A DNA stretch of 64,000 bases from Sandaracinus amylolyticus (GCF_021631985.1 NZ_CP070225.1:3224001-3288000), one strand, 5' to 3'; positions 53,145 to 62,735 are shown, counted from the stretch's first letter. Notes: generated from the letters alone by a model not told the origin. A program made the numbers and translations.

Positions 53145-55003
53145 GCACGAACGGTCACGCGAACGGCGGCGGGCGCATCGCGGCGAGCCTCTGGGTGCTG
53201 CGGCTCGCGTTCCGCGCCGCGCCGCGCGCCACGATCGCGATGGCGGTCTGCACCATCGCGATCGGCGTGCTGCCCGCGGCGGCCGCGTACGTCGGCAAGT
53301 GGATCGTCGACACGGTCGTGCTCGCGCTCCCGCTGCGCGAGACCGGATGGGGCCAGTACAAGCCGACGCTCTGGATGCTCGTCGCGCTCGAGGGCTCGCT
53401 GATCGGCCTGCTCGTCGCGGCGCAGCGCGCGCAGAGCGCGGCGCAGGCGATCCTCAAGACGCGCATCTCGAACCGCGTCGCCGAGATGATCCTCGCCAAG
53501 GCGACGACGCTCGAGCTCGCGCACTTCGAAGATCCCGAGGTGCACGATCGGCTCACGCGCGCGCGGCGCGACGCGGGGGTGCGCCCCTACAACCTCGTCA
53601 CCGGGATCTTCGTCGTCGCGCGCAACCTCGTGACGCTCGCAGCGTCGATCGTCGTGCTGCTCGCGCTCTCGTGGTGGGCGGTGCTGATCGTCGTGCTCGC
53701 GGGTCTGCCCGCGTTCGTCGCGGAGCTCTCGTTCTCGCAGCAGATCTTCGATCAGCAGCGCAGGCGCACGCCCGAGCAGCGCGAGCAGGCGTATCTCGAG
53801 GCGGTCCTCACGCGCGAGGACTTCGCGAAGGAGGTGAAGCTCTACGAGCTCGCCGAGCCGCTGCTCGAGCGCTTCCGGACCATCGCGTCGCGCATCGAGC
53901 AGGAAGAGCGCGCGATCACGCTGCGCCGCAATTGGTGGGGCACGCTGCTCAACCTGATCGGCACCGCGGCGTTCTATCTCGCGTACGCGTGGATCGTGCG
54001 ACGCACCGTGAACGAGCACCTCACGCTCGGACAGATGACGATGTACCTCGTCATCTTCCGCCAGGCGCAGCAGGGCGTGACGCAGGGGCTCGCGAGCCTC
54101 GGCATGATGCTCGACGACCACCTCTACCTGCGCGACCTCGAGTCGTTCCTCGCGCTCCCGATCGCCACGGTCGACGGCACGCGGACGTCGGGCCTCGGTC
54201 CGCGCGCGGGGCTCGTCGTGAAGAACCTCTCGTTCACGTATCCGGGCGCGACGGTGCCGGCGCTCGAGAACGTGTCGTTCACGATCGCGCCCGGCGAGAT
54301 CATCGCGCTCGTCGGACAGAACGGCTCGGGCAAGACGACGCTGATCAAGCTGATCACGCGTCTCTACGACGTGCCGCGGGGGCGCATCTTCCTCGACGGG
54401 CTCGACGTGCTCGACTGGGACGTACACGCGCTGCGACATCGGTTCGCGCCGGTGTTCCAGGACTTCGTGCGCTTCCGGATGAAGGCGGGCGAGAACGTCG
54501 GCGCGGGCGACGTCGAGCACTGGTACGACGAGCAGCGCTGGATCGACGCGGCGAAGCTCGGCCTCGCGCACGACTTCGTGTCGGAGCTGCCCGAGGGCTA
54601 TCACACGCAGCTCGGCAAGTGGTTCAAGGGCGGCCAGGAGCTCTCCGGCGGTCAGTGGCAGAAGATCGCGCTCTCGCGTGCGTTCATGCGCGAGCAGGAC
54701 GCGATCCTGGTGCTCGACGAGCCGACGAGCGCGCTCGATCCCGACGCCGAGGTGAAGATCTTCGAGCACGTCCAGCAGACGCGCGGACAGCGCATGGTGC
54801 TGCTCATCTCGCACCGCTTCGGATCGGTGCGAATGGCGGATCGCATCGTGGTGCTCGACGAAGGACGCGTCGTCGAACAAGGCCCGCACGACGCGCTGAT
54901 CGAGAACGAAGGCCTCTACGCGCGCCTCTTCAAGCTGCAGGCCGCGGGCTATCTGGGCCGCAACAGCCTCGCACCCGCGCGCGAAGCCGACGACTCCGAC
55001 TGA
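53141..55003 (+). CDS. ABC transporter, fused permease-ATPase
   Basis: A 620-aa half-transporter of the MsbA/MDR export class. The N-terminal membrane domain (about residues 15-330) has five to six helices. The ATPase has Walker A GQNGSGKTT (about 392-400), Q-loop FQDFVRF, signature LSGGQ (near 500), Walker B ILVLDEP and the H-loop LISHR. Such half-transporters work as homodimers and often export lipids or polyketides. The TTG start at 53141 overlaps the fusion gene's stop (TTGA). Its cargo is probably the sulfated product of the two upstream genes. Confidence 0.92.
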   Translation: MSTNGHANGGGRIAASLWVLRLAFRAAPRATIAMAVCTIAIGVLPAAAAYVGKWIVDTVVLALPLRETGWGQYKPTLWMLVALEGSLIGLLVAAQRAQSAAQAILKTRISNRVAEMILAKATTLELAHFEDPEVHDRLTRARRDAGVRPYNLVTGIFVVARNLVTLAASIVVLLALSWWAVLIVVLAGLPAFVAELSFSQQIFDQQRRRTPEQREQAYLEAVLTREDFAKEVKLYELAEPLLERFRTIASRIEQEERAITLRRNWWGTLLNLIGTAAFYLAYAWIVRRTVNEHLTLGQMTMYLVIFRQAQQGVTQGLASLGMMLDDHLYLRDLESFLALPIATVDGTRTSGLGPRAGLVVKNLSFTYPGATVPALENVSFTIAPGEIIALVGQNGSGKTTLIKLITRLYDVPRGRIFLDGLDVLDWDVHALRHRFAPVFQDFVRFRMKAGENVGAGDVEHWYDEQRWIDAAKLGLAHDFVSELPEGYHTQLGKWFKGGQELSGGQWQKIALSRAFMREQDAILVLDEPTSALDPDAEVKIFEHVQQTRGQRMVLLISHRFGSVRMADRIVVLDEGRVVEQGPHDALIENEGLYARLFKLQAAGYLGRNSLAPAREADDSD

Positions 55004-55154
55004 GGAGAGCAGGAGTTGCAGGAGAGTCGTGGCGCACTTCACGCGAGCCACGGCTGGCGACGTCGCGCTCTGTGGTCTCGGAGGACAGCCGTGCGTCGAT
55101 CGCGCGGCGGGAGACCGGGCCTCAGCGGCACCCGGTGGCGAGCACAGCCCGGAG

Positions 55155-55168
55155 CCTACTCGAGTAGG
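55155..55168. promoter_or_regulatory. 14-bp perfect palindrome between the ABC and kup genes
   Basis: CCTACTCGAGTAGG without loop, between convergent genes. No other regulatory sign nearby; the rest of 55004-55254 holds nothing recognisable. Confidence 0.35.
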
Positions 55169-55254
55169 TGAGGACTGCGCGCAGACAGCGGGTGACGATC
55201 AGGCCCGGGATCGCGCCGCGTCCTTCCCGGTGGATCACCGGCACGCGTTTCCCG

Positions 55255-57165
55255 TCAGAGCTCGAGCTGCATGCCCATCTCGACCACACGATCGGGCGGC
55301 AGTCGGAAGAAATCCGTCGCGGGTCGCGCGTTCCTCGAGAGGAACGAGAAGAGCACCTTGCGCCAGTGCGCGAGCCCCGGGTTCTTCGTGATCACCAGCT
55401 TCTCTCGACCGAGATAGAAGCTCGTGTCCTCGGGCTTCGTGTGCAGCCCTTCTTCGTGACAGGCACGCAGGATGTCCGTCACCCGCGGCGACTGCATGAA
55501 CCCGTAGTGCGCCGTCACCTGGAAGAAGTTCTCGCGCAGTCGCTCCACCTTCACGCGCTCTCGGCGCGGCACCGTCGGCACGTCGTCGGTCACGACGCTC
55601 AGCAGCACGACTTGATGGTGCAGCACCTTGTTGTGCTTGAAGTGATGGAGCAGCACCGGCGGCGTGCCGCCCAGCTGCGACGTCATGAACACCGCAGTGC
55701 CGGGCACGCGGATCGGATCCTTCGCGTCCACCTCGTCGAGGAACTCGTCGAGCGGCCGCGAGCGCTCCCGCAAGAAGCGCCCGACGCGATCGCGCCCCGC
55801 CTTCCACGTCGTCAGGATCGCCAGCATCACCGCCGCCGTCGCGATCGGGAACCAGCCGCCGTGCGGGAGCTTGTCGACGTTCGCGAGCAAGAACGGGATG
55901 TCGACCGCGAGCATCAACGCGCAGAGGACCCCCGCGCGCGCCGGGCCCCACCAACGACGCGCCACCAGGAAGAAGAGCACGCTGGTGATCGTCATCGTGC
56001 CCATCACCGACATGCCGTACGCCGCGGTGAGCCTCGAGCTCGTCTGGAACACCAGCACGAGCGCGATGCACGCGACCATCAAGAGCCGGTTCATCTCGGG
56101 CACGTAGATCTGCCCTTCGGTCTCGCTCGACGTGTGACGCACCTCGAGGCGCGGCAGATATCCGAGCTGGATCGCCTGGCGCGTCAGCGAGAACGTCCCC
56201 GAGATCAGCGCCTGCGACGCGATCACCGTCGCGAGCGTCGCGAGGAGCACGAGCGGGATGCGGAACGCATCGCCGACGAGCCCGTAGAACGAGTCCTCCG
56301 CGCGCTCCGGGTGCGCGAGCAACATCGCGCCCTGACCGAAGTAGTTCAGGACGAGGCCGGGCATCACGACGCTGAACCACGCATTGCGGATCGGCGTGCG
56401 CCCGAAGTGCCCGAGATCCGCGTACAGCGCCTCGCCGCCGGTGACGCAGAGCACGACGCTGCCGAGGATCCAGAACCCGTCGAGCCCGTTGCGCAGGAAG
56501 TACGAGACCGCGTGGTGCGGCGAGAGCGCGCCGAGGATCTCGGGGCGCTGCGCGATCCAATAGACGCCCATCGCGCCGATGGTCAGGAACCACACGACCA
56601 TCACGGGCCCGAACACCGCGCCCACGCGCCCCGTGCCGCGCTTCTGCGCGAGGAAGAGCACCACGATGATCACCAGCGCGAGCGGGACGACGAAGCGCTG
56701 CATCCCGTGCGCGACACCGCCGAGGCCCTCGACCGCGCTGAGCACCGAGACCGCGGGCGTGAGCATCCCCTCGCTGCACAGCAGCGAGGTCCCGAAGAGC
56801 CCCATCACCACCAGGACCGTCGGGCGCACGCCGCGCTTCGGCAGCGCCAGCGCGAGCAGCGCGAGCGTGCCGCCCTCCCCGCCGTTGTCGGCCCGCGTGA
56901 CGAAGCCGAGGTACTTCACGACGATGACGAGCGTCAGCGTCCAGAAGAAGAGCGAGAGCACGCCGTAGACGTTCGCCGTGGTCGGCGCGACCGCGTGCGG
57001 CCCGTGGAAGCACTCGCGGAGCGCGTAGAGCGGCGAGGTGCCGATGTCGCCGTACACCACGCCGAGCGCGCCGAGCGTGAGCGCGAGAGCACCGGTGCGG
57101 TGATGGTGCCCTCCGTGCGCATGCGCGTGCGAGTGCGAGGAGCTGCTGGCTGCGCTGTCCGCCAT
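55255..57165 (-). CDS. kup: Potassium uptake protein Kup (second of tandem pair)
   Basis: A 636-aa KUP/HAK-family K+/H+ symporter with about 12 membrane helices and a cytoplasmic C-terminal domain. The family motif GVVYGDIGTSPLYALRE is near residue 35. Other markers are LFLAQKRGTGRVG and RQAIQLGYLPRLEVRHTS. The N-terminus is His-rich (SHSHAHAHGGHHHR). It starts 1 bp after the stop of an upstream paralogue and shares its motifs, so it arose by duplication. Confidence 0.93.
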   Translation of the reverse strand: MADSAASSSSHSHAHAHGGHHHRTGALALTLGALGVVYGDIGTSPLYALRECFHGPHAVAPTTANVYGVLSLFFWTLTLVIVVKYLGFVTRADNGGEGGTLALLALALPKRGVRPTVLVVMGLFGTSLLCSEGMLTPAVSVLSAVEGLGGVAHGMQRFVVPLALVIIVVLFLAQKRGTGRVGAVFGPVMVVWFLTIGAMGVYWIAQRPEILGALSPHHAVSYFLRNGLDGFWILGSVVLCVTGGEALYADLGHFGRTPIRNAWFSVVMPGLVLNYFGQGAMLLAHPERAEDSFYGLVGDAFRIPLVLLATLATVIASQALISGTFSLTRQAIQLGYLPRLEVRHTSSETEGQIYVPEMNRLLMVACIALVLVFQTSSRLTAAYGMSVMGTMTITSVLFFLVARRWWGPARAGVLCALMLAVDIPFLLANVDKLPHGGWFPIATAAVMLAILTTWKAGRDRVGRFLRERSRPLDEFLDEVDAKDPIRVPGTAVFMTSQLGGTPPVLLHHFKHNKVLHHQVVLLSVVTDDVPTVPRRERVKVERLRENFFQVTAHYGFMQSPRVTDILRACHEEGLHTKPEDTSFYLGREKLVITKNPGLAHWRKVLFSFLSRNARPATDFFRLPPDRVVEMGMQLEL

Positions 57166-57166
57166 G

Positions 57167-59143
57167 TCAGAGCTCGAGCTGCATGCCGATCTCGAGCACG
57201 CGGTCGGGTGGCAGCTTGAAGTAGTCCGACGCGGGACGCGCGTTCCTCGAGAGGAACGTGAAGAGCACCTTCCGCCACTGCGCCATGCCGGGGTTCTTCG
57301 TGACCACGAGCTTCTCTCGACCGAGATAGAAGCTCGTCTTCTCGGGTCGCGTCGAGAGCCCGTGCTTCTTCTCCGCCGCGCGCAGGATGTCGGTCACCTT
57401 CGGTGACTGCATGAAGCCGTACTTCGCGGTGACTCGATAGATCCCGTGCCCGAGATCGTCGACGCTCACACTCTCGTCCTTGGGCACGAAGGGCACGTCC
57501 TGCACCTGGATGCTGAGCAACATGATCTGCTCGTGCAGGACCTGATTGTGCCGATAGTGGTGCACCAAGACCGGCGGGGTTCCGTTCGCGGACGCGGTCA
57601 TGAACACCGCAGTGCCCTTCACGCGGAACGGGCTCTCGCGCTCGATGCGCGGGATGAACTCGTCGAGCGGCACCGAGCGATTCTGCAGGAAACGGGCGAC
57701 GCGCTCGCGCCCCCTCTTCCAGCTCGTCATCACCGCGAGCACACCCAACGCGACCACGATCGGGACCCAACCACCGCTCGCGATCTTGACGACGTTCGCT
57801 CCGAAGAACGCGAGGTCCACCACCAACATCGGCGCGCACACCGCGACGGCGCGCGCCGTGCCCCACCACTTACGCACCACGACGTAGAACAACACCGTCG
57901 TGATGCCCATCGTGCCGGTCACCGCGATGCCGTACGCCGCGGCCATGCGGCTCGAGCTCTGGAACGCGATCACGAGCGCGATGCACGCGACCATGAGGAT
58001 GCGGTTCACCTCGGGCAGGTAGACCTGGCCCTCGGTCATGCTCGACGTGTGTCGGATCTCGAGGCGCGGGAGGTACCCGAGCTGGATCGCCTGGCGCGTG
58101 AGCGAGAACGCGCCCGAGATGAGCGCCTGTGACGCGATGACCGTCGCGAGCGTCGCGAGGATCACGAGCGGGATGCGCATCCAGCCCGCGGCCATCGAGA
58201 AGAACGGCGCGTGGGCGTGCTCGGGATGCGCGAGCAGGAGCGCGCCCTGCCCGAGGTAGTTGAGGATCAACCCGGGAAACGCGACCGCGAACCACGCGAG
58301 CACGATCGGGCGCCGCCCGAAGTGCCCCATGTCGGCATAGAGCGCCTCGCCACCGGTGATGCACAGCACGACGCTGCCGAGCACCAGGAATCCGATCAGC
58401 TGGTGACGCGCGAAGAACGTGACCGCGTGGTGCGGCGAGATCGCGGCGAGCACCTCGGGATGCTGCACCACCTGCACCGCGCCGAGCGCGCCGATCACCA
58501 CGAACCAGAGCAGCATGATCGGCCCGAAGATCATGCCGACGCCGCCGGTGCCGCGCTTCTGCGCCAGGAAGAGCACGACGAGGATCGCGATCGCGATCGG
58601 CACGATCCAGTCGTCGAGACGGTGCCCGACACCTTCGATCTGCTCGATGCCCTCGACCGCCGACACGACGGAGATCGCGGGCGTGAGCATGCCGTCGGCG
58701 TAGAGCAGCGACGCGCCGAAGAGGCCCATCAGCACGAGCCAGCCCACACGCGGACCGCGCTTGGGCAGCACGAGCGCGAGCAGCGCGAGGATCCCGCCCT
58801 CGCCCTGGTTGTCCACGCGCGTGACGAAGAAGATGTACTTCACGACGACGACGAGCGTCATCGCCCACACGAAGAGCGAGAGGACGCCGAGCACGTTCTC
58901 GTGCGTGGGCGTGATCCCCGAGGACTCGTGGAAGCACTCGCGCAGCGCGTAGAGCGGCGAGGTCCCGATGTCGCCGTACACCACCCCGAGCGCGCCGAGC
59001 GCCAGCGTGCCGAGCGCACCGTGGTGATGATGTCCGCCGTGGCCGCGCGAGTCGCTCGTGGTCTCTGCCCCGATCGGCGCGGTGGTGGCGGCGCCGCCCG
59101 ACGGTGGGCCGGCGTCCTCGGTGCCTGGGGTCGGTCCCGACAT
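57167..59143 (-). CDS. kup: Potassium uptake protein Kup (first of tandem pair)
   Basis: A 658-aa KUP-family transporter, paralogue of the downstream gene. It has GVVYGDIGTSPLYALRE near residue 57, LFLAQKRGTGGVG and RQAIQLGYLPRLEIRHTS. The N-terminus is longer and carries GHGGHHHHGALG. The ATG at 59143 lies 14 codons inside a longer open frame and directly precedes a plausible N-terminus (MSGPTPGTEDAG). One base separates it from the second kup, so the two are co-transcribed. Confidence 0.93.
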   Translation of the reverse strand: MSGPTPGTEDAGPPSGGAATTAPIGAETTSDSRGHGGHHHHGALGTLALGALGVVYGDIGTSPLYALRECFHESSGITPTHENVLGVLSLFVWAMTLVVVVKYIFFVTRVDNQGEGGILALLALVLPKRGPRVGWLVLMGLFGASLLYADGMLTPAISVVSAVEGIEQIEGVGHRLDDWIVPIAIAILVVLFLAQKRGTGGVGMIFGPIMLLWFVVIGALGAVQVVQHPEVLAAISPHHAVTFFARHQLIGFLVLGSVVLCITGGEALYADMGHFGRRPIVLAWFAVAFPGLILNYLGQGALLLAHPEHAHAPFFSMAAGWMRIPLVILATLATVIASQALISGAFSLTRQAIQLGYLPRLEIRHTSSMTEGQVYLPEVNRILMVACIALVIAFQSSSRMAAAYGIAVTGTMGITTVLFYVVVRKWWGTARAVAVCAPMLVVDLAFFGANVVKIASGGWVPIVVALGVLAVMTSWKRGRERVARFLQNRSVPLDEFIPRIERESPFRVKGTAVFMTASANGTPPVLVHHYRHNQVLHEQIMLLSIQVQDVPFVPKDESVSVDDLGHGIYRVTAKYGFMQSPKVTDILRAAEKKHGLSTRPEKTSFYLGREKLVVTKNPGMAQWRKVLFTFLSRNARPASDYFKLPPDRVLEIGMQLEL

Positions 59144-59390
59144 GGCGGAGCGCTCTACCCCCGCGCCTCCGAGCGCGCAACACACGGGGGTCCCCCCGCT
59201 TGCTGGTGTGATCCACGGATGCTACCGGCCGGGACGGGAGCGCGGTGGTGCGTCCAGAGAAGTGCGCCGGAGGATGCTCGCTTCGTTATGCTGCGCTCGC
59301 TGGCTTCGTTCGGGGGTTTGGGTCGCAGCGTGTGGGTCTCTGCCACGGGCTGCTCGGGAGCACGCACGGCTCCCGGAGGGTGCTCTCGCG

Positions 59391-60464
59391 ATGAGACGTG
59401 ATCTGCTCCTCTCCTTCGCGCTCGCGGCCATCGCGCTGTCGAGCGTCGTTCCCGTGACCGCTGCCTTTCCTTCGCTCGCTCGCGCGCAGACAGAGACGTG
59501 CGTGATGCTCCCATCGCCCTCGACGACGGCGCCCGAGGCCGCGCGGGAGCAGGTGCAGGCGATCGTCACCGAGGAGCTGCGCGAGCACGGCAACGTCGTG
59601 CTCGGCCCGCGTGACGCGCAGCTGCGCATGATGGGTCAGCCGGTGCGCGACTGCGCGGCGATCGACTGCGCGGCGGCGGTGAATCGATTCCTCGGCACCG
59701 GCTTCGCGGTGCTGACGGAGATCGCGTGGGTCGGCGGACGGATCACGATGGTGAACGTCGCGCTGATCGGCCTCGAGGACGGCGAGTCGGTCGGCGGGCA
59801 GGCGGAGGTCGTCGCGGGCGACGTCGCGGCCGCCACCCGCGCCGCGTTCACCGCCGCGTGGGATCGCTGGGCCGCGGCGCAGCAGGGCTACATCGTCGTG
59901 ACCACGACGCCTCCCGGTGCGTTCGTGGAGCTCGACGGTGCGTCGCTCGGTCGCTCGCCGATCCGCAGACTGACGCGCTCGGGCGTGCACACGCTGCGCG
60001 CGACCCTCGAGGGCTATCGCTCGGTGACGCGAGAGATCACGATCGACCGCCACGAGGAGCGGGAGATCGCGATCACGCTGACGCCCGGCGAGGGCGAGGA
60101 TCCGACGCACGGCGGCGGAGGGAGCGCGGCCGGCGACGTGATCGGCGGCGACGACGGGACGACCCTGCCTCCGGTCGAGACGCGCGACGAGCCGCACTGG
60201 TCGAACTTCCTGATCGGCGGCGGTCTGATCGCGGCGGGAATCGGTGCGCTGATCTCGCCGGTGTGGACGCTCGCGGTCGAGGGCGATGCATGGGGCGACG
60301 AAGGCACGGAGTACGTGAGCTTCGGCGCGCAGAGCGGTGTGCTCCTGGGCGTCGGCATCGCGGCGATCATCGGTGGTGCGGTGGTGATGATCGTGCAGCC
60401 GGTCACGACGACGGTGACGGTGTCGCCGACGAGCGCCGGTATCGAAGTCTCGGGTCGCTTCTGA
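59391..60464 (+). CDS. Exported PEGA-domain protein
   Basis: A 357-aa protein with a signal peptide (LLLSFALAAIALSSVVPVTAA) and a first domain (residues about 35-165) that may be a caspase-less sensor-like or CsgG-like region. A PEGA domain follows (about 170-230, TTPPGAFVELDGASLGRSPIR...TLRATLEGYRSVTREI, by position), then a Gly/Asp linker and two hydrophobic segments near the end. GGAGGG lies 10 nt before the ATG at 59391. The Cys-rich lipoprotein follows after 19 bp. Function unknown. Confidence 0.75.
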   Translation: MRRDLLLSFALAAIALSSVVPVTAAFPSLARAQTETCVMLPSPSTTAPEAAREQVQAIVTEELREHGNVVLGPRDAQLRMMGQPVRDCAAIDCAAAVNRFLGTGFAVLTEIAWVGGRITMVNVALIGLEDGESVGGQAEVVAGDVAAATRAAFTAAWDRWAAAQQGYIVVTTTPPGAFVELDGASLGRSPIRRLTRSGVHTLRATLEGYRSVTREITIDRHEEREIAITLTPGEGEDPTHGGGGSAAGDVIGGDDGTTLPPVETRDEPHWSNFLIGGGLIAAGIGALISPVWTLAVEGDAWGDEGTEYVSFGAQSGVLLGVGIAAIIGGAVVMIVQPVTTTVTVSPTSAGIEVSGRF

Positions 60465-60483
60465 GAGCGCGGGAGTCGAACGA

Positions 60484-61362
60484 ATGAGTCGCTTCTCTCA
60501 TCTCGCTTGGATCGTGCTCGCGGCGACGATGCTCGGGGGCTGCCCCGAGACCACGAGCTGCCCCGAAGGACAGCGCTACTCCGAGACCGAAGGGTGCGTC
60601 GGCAACGCCGACGGCGGCGGAGACGGGGGCCTGAACGGCCGCGACAGTGGCCCTGACGCGGGGCCCTGTGGCGGTGAGTGCGATCTCGAGCACTGCGACG
60701 TGTCGAGCGGACGTTGTCTCGAGTGCCTCGGTGACGTGGAGTGCACGACTTCCGAGGCGCCGGTGTGCACCGCGGGCGAGTGCGGCGAGTGCACGACCGA
60801 CGAGCAGTGCACGCGCCTCGGGCTGCACGAATGTCACGAAGGCGCGTGTGTCGATTGCACGCCCGACACCGAAGAGGCGATCTGCACGCCGACGTTCGTG
60901 TGCCTTCCCGACGGGAGCTGCTCGGACAGCGACGTTCGCGGCTCGGTCGGCCCGTGCGGCGCATGCGTCGCCGACAGCCACTGTGCCGTCGGTTACGACT
61001 GCGTCCCGATGAATTTCGCGGGCACCCCGCGCGAAGGAGCCTATTGCCTCCGTCGCATGTCGCTCGGCTGCTCGCGCCCCTACGGCGTCCCGATCACGGC
61101 TCGCACGACGCTGTCGGGCGTGACTGGAGAGACGTACTGCGGGATCAACGAGGCGCTGACCACGTGCGAGGCAGTCCTGGCGTTCGCACAGGAGTGCGCG
61201 AGCGGGCTCGCGAGCGACTGCACGAGCGCACCGGGCGCGATCTGCGGAGTCGTCGGCGGCATCCCGAACACCTGCACGTACCCGTGCACGGATGCCCTGC
61301 AGTGCGACTCGTCGCGTCTCTGCCCCGACGCGAGCGACTACTGCGGCGGACCGGCGATCTGA
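60484..61362 (+). CDS. Cys-rich lipoprotein
   Basis: A 292-aa predicted lipoprotein (HLAWIVLAATMLGGC). A short Gly/Asp linker leads to about 34 cysteines in repeated CxxC and CxxDxxC units (CGGECDLEHC, CLECLGDVEC, CGECTTDEQC). This is the pattern of myxobacterial Cys-rich surface proteins. GGGAG lies 8 nt before the ATG. It ends at a clear terminator and shares its transcript with the PEGA protein. Function unknown. Confidence 0.8.
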   Translation: MSRFSHLAWIVLAATMLGGCPETTSCPEGQRYSETEGCVGNADGGGDGGLNGRDSGPDAGPCGGECDLEHCDVSSGRCLECLGDVECTTSEAPVCTAGECGECTTDEQCTRLGLHECHEGACVDCTPDTEEAICTPTFVCLPDGSCSDSDVRGSVGPCGACVADSHCAVGYDCVPMNFAGTPREGAYCLRRMSLGCSRPYGVPITARTTLSGVTGETYCGINEALTTCEAVLAFAQECASGLASDCTSAPGAICGVVGGIPNTCTYPCTDALQCDSSRLCPDASDYCGGPAI

Positions 61363-61379
61363 GCGCTGCCACAACCGAG

Positions 61380-61412
61380 AGAGCCCGGATCGTCAGCCGA
61401 CGTCCGGGCTCT
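61380..61412 (+). terminator. Rho-independent terminator after lipoprotein 60484
   Basis: 10-bp arms (AGAGCCCGGA and TCCGGGCTCT) around a 13-nt loop, followed by TTCGC, starting 18 bp after the stop. Confidence 0.75.
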
Positions 61413-61434
61413 TTCGCATTCGGCGCATGACACG

Positions 61435-61472
61435 AAAAAGGCCCGGTGCACCGCGTCCGCGGTGCCCAGGCC
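61435..61472 (-). terminator. Rho-independent terminator after the AT-hook gene
   Basis: An inner perfect 8-bp stem (GCACCGCG, loop TC, CGCGGTGC) with outer GGCC pairs spans 61440-61472. On the minus strand it is followed by five U at 61439-61435, the classic intrinsic form. Confidence 0.8.
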
Positions 61473-61525
61473 CTCTCGAGATTCGAGCCGATCGCGCGTG
61501 AGCCGGACTCACGCGCTCGGCGCGA

Positions 61526-62074
61526 TCACTTCTTCTTGCCCTTCTTCTTGCTCGCCTTGCCCGGCGGACGACCACGGCGCTTCGGAGCGGCGGCCTCGCC
61601 CGCGCTCGCGCTCGCGCTCGCCGACGCCGCGCCACCCTCGCTCGGGTAGTACTTCGTCGCGCGCTTCTCGCCCTCGGTGCGCACCGAGCCGCGCTGCACG
61701 AGCTTCTTCATCGGGCGCGCGAGCTCCGCCGTCGCGAAACCGATCGCCTTGCCGATCGCCTCGATTCCCTGGCCGGGATTCGTGCGCACGAAATTCTCGA
61801 GCGAGCCCTCGAGCTGCGCGAGCTCGTCGGCAGTCCGCTTCTCGCCCTTCTTGCGCGCCTTCGCCGCACGCGCCTTGGGCGCCGGGGCCGACACTGCGGC
61901 GGCCGCGCCATTTCCAGCCGCCGACTTCGGCGGACGGCCCGGGCCACGGCGCACCGGAGCGCCGCCCGTGCCGAGCGCGCTGGCCACCGCGTCCAGCGCC
62001 TGCTTCCGCACGAGCTCGTTCAGCTCGGATACGAACTTCTCGATGCGGGCTTCGATCTCTTGCGTAAGGCTCAT
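61526..62074 (-). CDS. AT-hook DNA-binding protein
   Basis: A 182-aa basic protein. Two AT-hook cores are visible (GPGRPPK near residue 50 and RRGRPPGK near 170), separated by a predicted helix-turn-helix/winged-helix-like middle (NPGQGIEAIGKAIGFATAEL...KKLVQRGSVRTEGEKRATKY, by position about 90-140). It ends in a Lys-rich tail. Such proteins are frequent in myxobacteria as nucleoid-associated or regulatory factors. The ATG at 62074 has GGAG about 5 nt upstream; codons further upstream lie beyond the promoter. It has a strong promoter and a clean terminator. Confidence 0.83.
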   Translation of the reverse strand: MSLTQEIEARIEKFVSELNELVRKQALDAVASALGTGGAPVRRGPGRPPKSAAGNGAAAAVSAPAPKARAAKARKKGEKRTADELAQLEGSLENFVRTNPGQGIEAIGKAIGFATAELARPMKKLVQRGSVRTEGEKRATKYYPSEGGAASASASASAGEAAAPKRRGRPPGKASKKKGKKK

Positions 62075-62218
62075 CTGCGCTCCGTTCCGTCGCCGCGACT
62101 CCGAGCTCGATTCGGCTGCTCCCGGTATTCGCCGCTCACTGGGTCGACACCGTTTCGTCCGGAGCGGCCGCCCTGCTCGGGGGTTGTGTCCGTGAGTACG
62201 CGAATCGCGACGATTTCC

Positions 62219-62247
62219 CAAGTATTCGATTCGAGAGTGCTTGTCAA
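62219..62247 (-). promoter_or_regulatory. Strong sigma-70-like promoter of the AT-hook gene
   Basis: On the minus strand TTGACA (62247-62242) and TACTTG (62224-62219) are separated by 17 bp. Transcription would start near 62212, giving a leader of about 138 nt before the ATG at 62074. Confidence 0.65.
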
Positions 62248-62308
62248 TGTGCCAGCGTAGGAGTCGTGTGCGACTGAAAGCCCGTTCCGGCCACGCTATC
62301 CTCGTCTC

Positions 62309-62734
62309 ATGCGTTTCCTGCACACGATGCTGCGCGTTCGAGATCTCGACGCTGCGTTGGATTTCTTCGTCACCAAGCTCGGCCTGCGCGTAGTCCGGCG
62401 CAGCGATCACGAGGCCGGGAGATTCACGCTCGTCTTCCTCGCGACCGGCGCGGAAGGCGACTCGGCGCAGATCGAGCTGACGCACAATTGGGATCAGGAG
62501 GAGCCCTATCCGACCGGGCGGTTCTTCGGACATCTCGCGTTCGAGGTCGACGACATCCACGCGACGTGCGCCCACCTGCGCGACTCCGGAGTCGTCATCC
62601 ATCGTCCGCCGCGCGATGGGCGAATGGCGTTCGTGAAGTCGCCCGACGGGCACTCCGTGGAGCTCTTGCAGCGTGGTGGAGCGCTGACGCCGATCGAGCC
62701 CTGGAAGTCGATGTCGAACGTCGGGGAGTGGTGA
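62309..62734 (+). CDS. gloA: Glyoxalase I (lactoylglutathione lyase)
   Basis: A 141-aa metalloenzyme that converts methylglyoxal-glutathione hemithioacetal to lactoylglutathione. The four metal ligands can be placed by analogy with E. coli GloA: His in RFLHTM, Glu in QIELTHNW, His in FFGHLAFEV and Glu in SVELLQRG. Length and motifs match bacterial GloA. It starts at an ATG at 62309 and is followed after 1 bp by an alpha/beta hydrolase gene. Confidence 0.93.
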   Translation: MRFLHTMLRVRDLDAALDFFVTKLGLRVVRRSDHEAGRFTLVFLATGAEGDSAQIELTHNWDQEEPYPTGRFFGHLAFEVDDIHATCAHLRDSGVVIHRPPRDGRMAFVKSPDGHSVELLQRGGALTPIEPWKSMSNVGEW

Positions 62735-62735
62735 C

